A DNA stretch of 21,680 nt from a virus, in the IMG/VR virus record IMGVR_UViG_3300037963_002995, positions 1 through 21,680 of that record; one strand, written 5' to 3'. The notes under the pieces are model-generated. The model had not been told where the DNA came from. It saw only the letters and a program-made list of their open reading frames with translations, and searched no databases. Below, piece by piece: positions 9,101 to 14,707 of the stretch (positions are counted from its first letter, which is position 1; the number at the start of each line of letters is the position of its first letter). The translations under genes were made by a program, and so were the position numbers.

Positions 9101-9120
9101 CAATAGTATTTGGAGGCTAA
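6109..9120 (+). CDS. Repeat-containing tail fibre, 1003 residues, paralogue of the 1496-residue fibre
   Basis: Start chosen at the ATG at 6109, 5 bases after AGGAAAG-type Shine-Dalgarno sequence. Residues 1-210 are non-repetitive (MGKIDSGSKSNRLLASRRYT onward), probably the virion-attachment domain. From about residue 280 there are six copies of a ~40-residue repeat ending in EKIEGDGTDLTI. They are interrupted (residues ~420-540) by a unique block containing VTIPGDLTVTGNRIEAQVGS and APKLTVDTITLDAAEID. That block is also present in the 1496-residue fibre at 11910-12290. Five STGSF(G/A) linkers occur. The C-terminus (DKDLLFKGVDD...ITALKLDMSEGG) is homologous to the region just before the S74 domain of the larger fibre. 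Here it is followed instead by a linker and a short end, LGDGSDLTGVTDDSALAFS. The repeat pattern suggests a beta-solenoid or triple beta-helix shaft. Confident as a fibre; its exact position is unknown. Confidence 0.88.
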   Translation: MGKIDSGSKSNRLLASRRYTHNTLNTSQEAFTNVLDLRSEEIYTRAHLIPSSSLPHSGSSQKNAIFTKNGQNVTKYWYRHCLTKSNVNNEVFFFLSPTGSSDGIGPQLIDDNQQTNFISPKYSVSSLANATTEDATPGYLAIVYKSTTTNTASLGGGDIVSTNDYQFDYKTGVLQFKSDSVDPSDSQKLYMTVYQYVGQNLRTGLEVQGPFTASNVTFTGESDITSFGSTAQSMISGSWRGELSSSSVTAAGGGISGSSSSTGSFGQVFVGDRLVFKDHQDSGEYIESDGTDLSINVGANGDINIPANIGMTFGNDGEKIEGDGTNLTLAGGDINLTAEADVNIPADIGLTFGDDGEKIEGDGTDLTINSSNDLNLTATTDINIPANVGLTFGNDGEKIEGDGTDMTIASSGVLTLSSGGNTLVETVTFNNGDVTIPGDLTVTGNRIEAQVGSLQVADHTITVGSGSATSALMEAGGIDWGVSGSIANLRYQHATTSLTSSVFLAAPKLTVDTITLDAAEIDASGALTIDAGADITLDATGDVNVPANIGMTFGNDGEKIEGDGTDLTIASSNDLHLTATTDINIPSNVGLTFGNDGEKIEGDGTDLTIASSAKLKLDVATDLEIDVDGGDITVTDDGAHIVDISATKISGSATSTGSFGYIKAQSGISSSGQVDINSSFAQLRLTDDGMNDYLRIGQSGTVGYIKTSDADNNFKFRRGSDNTDLVEIFFEDERFHISGSGGLDVTGNVTASGDVSASGDVRATNFYGQVATAAQTNITSLLATDIKIGEDDQTKIDFGTTNEIRFAADNQVQLKIADGVLAPLSDSDVDLGTSGQYFKDAYIDSIVTTGNISGSSVSTGSFAYVDVSSKVSGSATSTGSFGKLEIGSGVVTTTGNMTLDADGAQIRLEDGGTEFGRFSRVASDFVIKSMTGDKDLLFKGVDDTTTITALKLDMSEGGDAEFSGNVSGSSASTGSFGKVLGDGSDLTGVTDDSALAFSIVFGG
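6950..7990 (+). repeat. Six ~120-bp repeats in the 1003-residue fibre gene
   Basis: Units of about 40 codons end in (E/D)GEKIEGDGTDLTI or a close variant. Four lie at 6950-7340 and two at 7770-7945, separated by a unique block. The same unit makes up most of the 1496-residue fibre. Protein identity is high while third codon positions differ freely among copies. Confidence 0.88.
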
Positions 9121-9132
9121 TTTGAAAAATTT

Positions 9133-9142
9133 AATATTTATA
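9133..9142 (+). promoter_or_regulatory. Leader motif AATATTTATA before the 108-residue structural gene
   Basis: A copy of the (G)ATATTTAT family in the 54-base spacer after the 1003-residue fibre gene, 32 bases before the ATG at 9175. The complement reads TATAAATATT, which includes the late promoter octamer, but only + strand genes are present on both sides. Confidence 0.35.
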
Positions 9143-9174
9143 GTAGAAGAAAAGTGTAAAAATAGGAACAAATA

Positions 9175-9501
9175 ATGGCAAATACCTTTAAAAACGCAGC
9201 GACTGGATCTAACACAACGATAAATCCATTGTATACTTGTCCAGGTGCAACTTCGGCAGTTGTTCACGCAATCTATGTTAGTAACGTAGATGGAACAAAC
9301 GATGCTAGTATCGATATCACTATAAGTGGTAGTGCTAATTTTACGACAAGAAGACATTTGATGAAAACAGTCTTAGTTCCTGCAGATTCAACACTCATTA
9401 TTGAGAAACCAGTTAATTTGGGAGCGGGGGATATTTTAGAAACTAAAGCAACATCAAATGGTGACCTTGAGGTATTTGCAAGTATATTGGAGATTACATA
9501 A
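9175..9501 (+). CDS. Small virion structural protein, 108 residues
   Basis: The ATG at 9175 follows an AGGAACA ribosome site at 9166 and a 54-base leader that contains AATATTTATA at 9133-9142. The product begins MANTFKNAATGSNTTINPLY and ends DLEVFASILEIT. Alternating hydrophobic residues (AVVHAIYVSNV, SIDITISGSA, LEVFASILEIT) predict a single beta-sandwich. I recall similar ~110-residue proteins beginning MANTFKN and ending in SILEIT in many marine phages, next to fibre genes and annotated only as structural or hypothetical. Its stop overlaps the next start by one base (TAATG), so the two products are probably made together. It may decorate or cap a fibre; this is inference from position. Confidence 0.8.
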   Translation: MANTFKNAATGSNTTINPLYTCPGATSAVVHAIYVSNVDGTNDASIDITISGSANFTTRRHLMKTVLVPADSTLIIEKPVNLGAGDILETKATSNGDLEVFASILEIT

Positions 9502-9743
9502 TGGCTGATCCAGGATATTTAGGATTTAAAGGAATCAATAGTGATACCACAATCAAAGGTGATTTGGTTGTTACTGGCTCAATAAGTTCTACTGGTGCAA
9601 TAAAAGAAAATGGTGTTGCATTAGCAACATTAGATTCAATACAAAACATGGTTATATATGATGAAAGTTTGAATACAATCTTGAATTTTGATTACGTGGG
9701 AACGTCAGATGGAGATATTGTTGTTCATAAGATAGGTGGTTAA
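9501..9743 (+). CDS. Mini fibre-like protein, 80 residues
   Basis: This 80-residue protein is translationally coupled to the preceding gene (the start overlaps the stop by one base). It contains DTTIKGDLVVTGSISSTGAI (residues ~14-33), the same GDLxVTGSISSTG element used as a linker in the large fibres here. It is followed by KENGVALATLDSIQN and a short C-terminus, DGDIVVHKIGG. It looks like a minimal fibre module without a shaft: a short leader, one linker strand and a small C-terminal beta unit. It could be an independent small adhesin, a trimerisation partner or a fibre fragment left by recombination. The intact reading frame and its coupling to its neighbour argue for a functional gene. 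I do not recognise a named family. Confidence 0.75.
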   Translation: MADPGYLGFKGINSDTTIKGDLVVTGSISSTGAIKENGVALATLDSIQNMVIYDESLNTILNFDYVGTSDGDIVVHKIGG

Positions 9744-9755
9744 ACTTAACAATAT

Positions 9756-9764
9756 GATATTTAT
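9756..9764 (+). promoter_or_regulatory. Leader motif GATATTTAT before the 1496-residue fibre gene
   Basis: Located in the 40-base spacer between the 80-residue gene and the giant fibre, 19 bases before its ATG and just upstream of the ribosome site AGGAACG. Same orientation as the other intergenic copies. Confidence 0.4.
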
Positions 9765-9783
9765 TTAATAATAGGAACGAAAA

Positions 9784-12700
9784 ATGGCTAAATTACATTC
9801 AGCATTAGCAACAACAGAATTACATAACCCAAAAGGTATTGGAGTAGAAAGCGCTACTGAAACAATCTTAACGATTAGCGCCTCATTAGGTGCTGTTAGT
9901 GCTAGTGCAAGTATAGTTCCACACACAACCGATACATACAATTTAGGTTCTGATACACAACGATGGAATAACATAACCGCCGCAGGTAATATTTCATCAT
10001 CCACAGTATCTACTGGTTCTTTCGGTAGATTAGAGTTAGCAGGTAATGCAGAGATAGACGGAACAATAACTGTCGCTGGTGGAACAACAACGATTGGTGA
10101 CTCCGATGGTGACACCCTTGTTATTACAGCAGACTTAGCATCAAACCTTATTCCTGATGCAGACAATACAAGAGATATTGGTAGTGTAGCCGCTTCTTGG
10201 AGAAACATTCACTTAGACGGAACAGGTTCTTTCAAAAATACAATTATATCAAACAAAGAATATTTTTCAGATGCTGGTGGTGAACACATAAGTGGTGATG
10301 GAACTGATTTAACTATAGCATCAGGAAGAGACATAAACTTAACTGCTACAACTGATATTAATATACCAGCTGACGTAGGTCTTACCTTTGGTAATGATGC
10401 AGAAAAAATTGAGGGTGATGGAACAGACCTTACCATAGCAGGTAATAATATCAATCTTACAGCCGTTGCAGACGTTAAAGTTCCAGCTAATGTAGGAATT
10501 ATGCTTGGAACACACGAAAAAATAGAAAGTGATGATACTGATTTAACTATAACAGTAGGTTCAGGTGGTGATATCAATGTTGGTGCAGATATAGGAATGA
10601 CATTTGGTAATGATGGAGAAAAGATTGAAGGTGACGGCACAGATTTAACAATAGCTTCAAGTGGTAAATTGAATCTTACAGCAACAAGTGATGTTCACGT
10701 TCCTAAAAATGTCGGTATAGTATTTGATGATAACGCAAGTGAAAAGATAGAAAGTAATGATACTGACTTAACTATAAACTCAGGCGCTGATATAAACCTT
10801 ACAGCGACAAGTGATGTAAATATACCAGCAAACGTTGGTGTTACTTTCGGTGATGATGGTGAAAAGATTGAAGGTGACGGCACAAACATGACTATAAGTG
10901 CCAACAAGATTTTAATAAATAGTGCTGAAACAAGTGGTTCTTCTACTTCGACTGGTTCATTCGCACATGGACATTTTGCAAGTAAGGTTGGTATTAACGA
11001 AGTAGCACCCGCTGAAGCGTTAGAGGTTGTCGGTAATGTGAGTGGTTCTGGTACAGGTTCATTCCATCATGGTTTGGTGAGACAATACTCTTACCTATTC
11101 GATGAGGGTGGTGAATACCTATTAGGTGATGGAACTGATTTAACCATAGCATCAGGAAGAGACATTAATTTAACAGCAACTACAGATATTAATGTTCCTG
11201 CTGATGTCGGTATGACTTTCGGTAATGATGGTGAGAAGATAGAGGGAGATGGAACTGATTTAACTATAGCATCAAGTGCTAAACTAAACCTTACAGCAAC
11301 AAGTGATGTTCATATCCCACAAAACGTTGGATTAGTTTTTGACGCTAATGCTAGTGAAAAAATTGAGTCAAACGATACAGATTTAACTATTAATTCTGGC
11401 GCAGATATAAATTTAACTGCTACGTCTGACGTTAACATACCAGCAAACGTCGGTGTTACTTTCGGTGATGATGGTGAAAAAATTGAAGGAGATGGAACTG
11501 ACTTAACGATTAGTGCTAATAAGATTAAAATTAATTCAGCACTTGTAAGTGGTTCATCTACCTCTACAGGTTCATTTGCAAATGTATTTGTAGCAAATAG
11601 ACTATCCTTTAATGACCATAGTGGAAACGCAACAGGTGAATATTTAGAAAGTGATGGAACTGATTTAAATATTAATGTTGGTGGTAGTGGTGATATCAAT
11701 ATACCAGCAAACATCGGTATGACGTTTGGAAATGACGGAGAAAAAATTGAAGGAGATGGAACAGATTTAACCATTAATTCAAGCGCTGATATAAACTTAA
11801 CTGCAACTTCTGATATTAACATTCCTGCAGAGGTAGGTTTAACATTCGGAGCTGATACAGAAAAGATAGAGGTTGATGGTAGTAATAACCTTTCGATAAT
11901 TTCAAATGGAAACACATTGGTTGAAACTGTTACATTTAATAATGGTAATGTAACAATTCCAGGAGACTTGACTGTTACAGGTAATAGACTTGAAGCACAA
12001 GTTGGAAGTCTACAAGTCGCTGACCACACCATAACGGTTGGTAGTGGTTCAGCTACATCCGCACTAATGCACAATGGTGGTATTGATTGGGGTATAAGTG
12101 GTAGTGTGGCATTTTTAAGATATAGACACGCTGGAACTGCACTTTCTTCAAGTGTCTTTATGGAAGCACCTAAACTTACTGTAGATACGATTACATTAGA
12201 CGCAGCTGAAATTGATGCAAGTGGTGCATTAACAATTGATACAGGTGCAGACTTAACATTAGATGCTACAGGTGATGTTAACATACCAGCTGATATCGGA
12301 TTAACCTTTGGAAATGACGGAGAAAAAATTGAAGGAGACGGAACAGATTTAACTATAGCTTCAAGTGCTAAACTAAACTTGACTGCTACTTCAGACGTTC
12401 ATATCCCACAAAACGTTGGATTAGTTTTTGACGCCAATGCTAGTGAAAAGATAGAAAGTAATGATACTGACTTAACTATAAACTCAGGCGCAGACATAAA
12501 TTTAACTGCAACTGCAGATGTTAATATACCAGCAAACGTTGGTATAACTTTCGGTGATGACGGAGAAAAGATAGAGGGAGATGGAACAGATTTAACAATC
12601 TCTGCAAATATTCTAAAGATAGCTAGTGGTATGACAAGTGGTTCATCAGTATCTTCAGGTTCATTTGCTCATGGACATTTTCATGAAGTAGGTATCAACA

Positions 12701-14274
12701 CAAAAAATCCTGCAGAAGCATTACACGTGATAGGAAACGTTAGTGGTTCAGGAACAGGTTCATTCCACCACACCTTGACAAGACAATATTCATACTTATT
12801 CGATGAGGGTGGTGAGTATCTAACAGGTGATGGAACTGATTTGACTATAGCATCTGGTAGAGATATTAATCTTACAGCTACAACTGATATAAACATACCA
12901 GCTGACGTAGGACTTACTTTTGGAAATGACGCTGAAAAGATAGAGGGTGATGGAACAGACTTAACCATTACTGGTAATAAGATTAACTTATCACCAACCG
13001 CTGACGTTCACATACCTAAGAACAAAGGTATTGTGTTTGATGATAACGCAAGTGAGAAAATTGAGTCAAACGATACAGATTTAACTATAAACTCTGGCGC
13101 AGACATAAATTTAACTGCTACGGCTGACGTTAACATACCAGCAAATGTTGGTATAACTTTTGGTGATGATGGAGAGAAAATTGAGGGTGATGGTACAGAC
13201 TTAACTATATCAGCTAATATTCTAAAATTAAATTCATCCTTGACAAGTGGTTCTAATAGTTCTACAGGTTCATTTGGTAATGTTTTTGTAGCAAATAGAT
13301 TATCATTTAATGACCATAGTGGAAACTCAACAGGTGAATTCTTAGAGAGTGACGGAACTGATTTAAATATCAACGTTGGTGGTAGTGGTGATATCAACAT
13401 ACCAGCAGACATTGGTTTGACTTTTGGTAATGATGGTGAGAAAATAGAGGGTGATGGAACTGATTTAACCATAGCAGGTGCAAAAATAAATCTTACTGCA
13501 GAATCAGATGTCCACATACCTCAGAATATTGGATTAGTATTTGACGCTAATGGTAGTGAAAAGATTGAATCAGACGACACAGACTTAACGATTGGTTCTG
13601 GAGCTAAGATTAACTTGAACGCAACATCCGATGTTCATATTCCAAATGATGTTGGTATCGTGTTCGGTGGAGCTAGTGAGAAGATTGAGGGTGATGGAAC
13701 TGATTTAACAATTAGCGCTAATAATCTAACAGTAGATGCAGCTGCAGATATTATATTAGACGCGGGTGGTAATGATACTGTAATAAAATCAGGTGGAACT
13801 ACAATCGCTTCATTCAAGAACGCTTCAAGTGATTTCGTAATTGTTACGGATGTTGATGATAAGGATATACTACTCAAAGGACAAGATGGAACTTCTGAAA
13901 TAACGGCTCTACAATTAGATATGAGTGCAGCAGGTCTTGCAAACTTTAACAATGACGTTGTGGCATTCTATTCTTCAGACGAAAGATTGAAAGATAATGT
14001 GGTTAAGATTGGAGACCCATTAATGAAACTTTCAGAACTTCGTGGTGTAGAGTTCGATTGGAACAAAAACAAAGAAGCATTTGAGGGTGAACATTCTTAT
14101 GGTGTTATAGCACAAGAAGTAGAAAAAATTCTTCCTGAAATCGTAACCGAAAGAAGTGATGGATACAAGGCTGTTAAGTATGAATTGATAGTTCCATTAC
14201 TAATTGAAGCTGTCAAAGAGTTGAATGAGAAAGTAGAACGCATCGAAAAAAATTGTGATTGTTTGAATAAATAA
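9784..14274 (+). CDS. Giant repeat tail fibre with C-terminal S74 intramolecular chaperone, 1496 residues
   Basis: The ATG at 9784 has AGGAACG 8-12 bases upstream and the leader motif GATATTTAT at 9756-9764. Residues ~160-1330 carry about 24 copies of a ~40-residue repeat (unit end EKIEGDGTDLTI or EKIESNDTDLTI, preceded by DINIPANVGLTFG). They are broken by STGSF linkers and by a unique block at 11910-12290 shared with the 1003-residue fibre. Residues ~1397-1496 are a peptidase S74 / endosialidase-type chaperone: SSDERLKDN at 1397-1405, then VEFDWNK, YGVIAQEVEKILPEIV, YKAVKYELIVPLLIEAVKEL and a coiled-coil end. By analogy with characterised S74 proteins this domain trimerises the shaft and then cuts itself off at the Ser of the SDxRLK motif, leaving a mature fibre of roughly 1397 residues. 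Likely a major receptor-binding fibre; the shaft is probably beta-solenoid (inference). Confidence 0.92.
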   Translation: MAKLHSALATTELHNPKGIGVESATETILTISASLGAVSASASIVPHTTDTYNLGSDTQRWNNITAAGNISSSTVSTGSFGRLELAGNAEIDGTITVAGGTTTIGDSDGDTLVITADLASNLIPDADNTRDIGSVAASWRNIHLDGTGSFKNTIISNKEYFSDAGGEHISGDGTDLTIASGRDINLTATTDINIPADVGLTFGNDAEKIEGDGTDLTIAGNNINLTAVADVKVPANVGIMLGTHEKIESDDTDLTITVGSGGDINVGADIGMTFGNDGEKIEGDGTDLTIASSGKLNLTATSDVHVPKNVGIVFDDNASEKIESNDTDLTINSGADINLTATSDVNIPANVGVTFGDDGEKIEGDGTNMTISANKILINSAETSGSSTSTGSFAHGHFASKVGINEVAPAEALEVVGNVSGSGTGSFHHGLVRQYSYLFDEGGEYLLGDGTDLTIASGRDINLTATTDINVPADVGMTFGNDGEKIEGDGTDLTIASSAKLNLTATSDVHIPQNVGLVFDANASEKIESNDTDLTINSGADINLTATSDVNIPANVGVTFGDDGEKIEGDGTDLTISANKIKINSALVSGSSTSTGSFANVFVANRLSFNDHSGNATGEYLESDGTDLNINVGGSGDINIPANIGMTFGNDGEKIEGDGTDLTINSSADINLTATSDINIPAEVGLTFGADTEKIEVDGSNNLSIISNGNTLVETVTFNNGNVTIPGDLTVTGNRLEAQVGSLQVADHTITVGSGSATSALMHNGGIDWGISGSVAFLRYRHAGTALSSSVFMEAPKLTVDTITLDAAEIDASGALTIDTGADLTLDATGDVNIPADIGLTFGNDGEKIEGDGTDLTIASSAKLNLTATSDVHIPQNVGLVFDANASEKIESNDTDLTINSGADINLTATADVNIPANVGITFGDDGEKIEGDGTDLTISANILKIASGMTSGSSVSSGSFAHGHFHEVGINTKNPAEALHVIGNVSGSGTGSFHHTLTRQYSYLFDEGGEYLTGDGTDLTIASGRDINLTATTDINIPADVGLTFGNDAEKIEGDGTDLTITGNKINLSPTADVHIPKNKGIVFDDNASEKIESNDTDLTINSGADINLTATADVNIPANVGITFGDDGEKIEGDGTDLTISANILKLNSSLTSGSNSSTGSFGNVFVANRLSFNDHSGNSTGEFLESDGTDLNINVGGSGDINIPADIGLTFGNDGEKIEGDGTDLTIAGAKINLTAESDVHIPQNIGLVFDANGSEKIESDDTDLTIGSGAKINLNATSDVHIPNDVGIVFGGASEKIEGDGTDLTISANNLTVDAAADIILDAGGNDTVIKSGGTTIASFKNASSDFVIVTDVDDKDILLKGQDGTSEITALQLDMSAAGLANFNNDVVAFYSSDERLKDNVVKIGDPLMKLSELRGVEFDWNKNKEAFEGEHSYGVIAQEVEKILPEIVTERSDGYKAVKYELIVPLLIEAVKELNEKVERIEKNCDCLNK
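10270..13725 (+). repeat. About 24 ~120-bp repeats in the 1496-residue fibre gene
   Basis: Units of 40-41 codons carry DINLTATTDINIPANVGLTF then EKIEGDGTDLTI, often alternating with a second type (DVHIPxNVGxVFD then EKIESNDTDLTI). Some runs of identity exist, for example 38 bases shared by 11308-11345 and 12397-12434, but most copies differ at wobble positions. A larger segment is duplicated about 1.7 kb apart (10955-11770 and 12661-13465). Confidence 0.88.
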
Positions 14275-14276
14275 GT

Positions 14277-14286
14277 TATATTTATT
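14277..14286 (+). promoter_or_regulatory. Leader motif TATATTTATT before the 92-residue gene
   Basis: Lies 2 bases after the fibre stop and 24 bases before the ATG at 14311, in the same orientation as the other copies. The first base of the GATATTTAT core is T here. Confidence 0.35.
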
Positions 14287-14310
14287 ACTAATAAACTATA
14301 AGGAAATGTT

Positions 14311-14589
14311 ATGGCAGATAAGGAAATTAAATTCACAGACGAAGAGTTAGCTTCTTTAAAACAAATACAACAAGACTATCTCGAATGTCAGAACGCATTT
14401 GGTCAGGTAGCGATTCAAAAAATAGCACTTCAACAACAAATAGATGCTTTAGCAAAATCAGAAGAACAATATGCTCAGAAGTATCAAGACACTCAAGCAA
14501 AAGAGAAAGAAGTCGCTAAAGAATTAAACGACAAGTATGGTTCAGGTAATTTAGATCCTGAAACTGGTGTATTTACACCGAATAGTTAA
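14311..14589 (+). CDS. Small coiled-coil protein of unknown function, 92 residues
   Basis: The ATG at 14311 is preceded by AGGAAA at 14301 and by the leader motif ATATTTATT at 14278-14286. The 92 residues are almost all helical: residues 8-72 are rich in Glu, Gln, Lys, Ala and Leu with heptad-like spacing (LKQIQQDYLECQNAFGQ, IALQQQIDALAKSEEQ), predicting a coiled coil. It ends YGSGNLDPETGVFTPNS, a tail motif I recall from small conserved proteins in marine T4-like phages. No membrane segment or catalytic motif is present. It is the last gene before a rho-independent terminator and follows a fibre gene, so it may be a fibre-assembly chaperone or a minor virion protein. Function unknown. Confidence 0.75.
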   Translation: MADKEIKFTDEELASLKQIQQDYLECQNAFGQVAIQKIALQQQIDALAKSEEQYAQKYQDTQAKEKEVAKELNDKYGSGNLDPETGVFTPNS

Positions 14590-14611
14590 GAAAAACTTTA
14601 AAAAACACAAG

Positions 14612-14650
14612 AAAAATCCCCTTATAATTGTATTTGGGGATTTTTGTTTA
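14612..14650 (+). terminator. Rho-independent terminator after the fibre operon
   Basis: A perfect inverted repeat, AAAAATCCCC (14612-14621) and GGGGATTTTT (14636-14645), encloses a 14-base loop and is followed by more T-rich sequence. It lies 23 bases after the stop of the 92-residue gene and just before the late promoter of the sheath gene. The A-run on the 5' arm and T-run on the 3' arm give it potential in both directions. Confidence 0.88.
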
Positions 14651-14654
14651 TACT

Positions 14655-14662
14655 TATAAATA
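14655..14662 (+). promoter_or_regulatory. T4-type late promoter sequence upstream of the sheath gene
   Basis: The octamer TATAAATA is identical to the T4 late promoter consensus, the -10-like element read by the phage sigma factor gp55 with gp33 and the sliding clamp. It sits directly after a terminator and 45 bases before the sheath start codon, in the same orientation. No -35 element is expected in T4 late promoters. The assignment rests on motif and position only. Confidence 0.65.
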
Positions 14663-14707
14663 AACAATTTTTCTTTATTTTAACAAAAATCATTTAGGAG
14701 AAACTCA

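Noticed and set aside
9135-9142. TATTTATA (also 17246-17253) as T4 late promoters pointing to the minus strand
   Set aside because: The complements contain TATAAATA, but no believable minus-strand gene lies in either direction, so antisense late transcription is not supported; treated instead as the + strand leader motif.
11310-12284. Long open frames on the minus strand inside fibre genes (up to 324 codons)
   Set aside because: They mirror the 40-residue repeats of the + strand gene. The repeated coding sequence happens to lack TTA/CTA/TCA in that phase. The products are Ser/Pro/Val-rich repeats with no ribosome sites, so they are shadows.
10270-13725. Regularly spaced ~120-bp repeats resembling an array such as CRISPR
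   Set aside because: The repeats are coding, in frame, long and diverged at wobble positions, with no short unique spacers; they are protein repeats.
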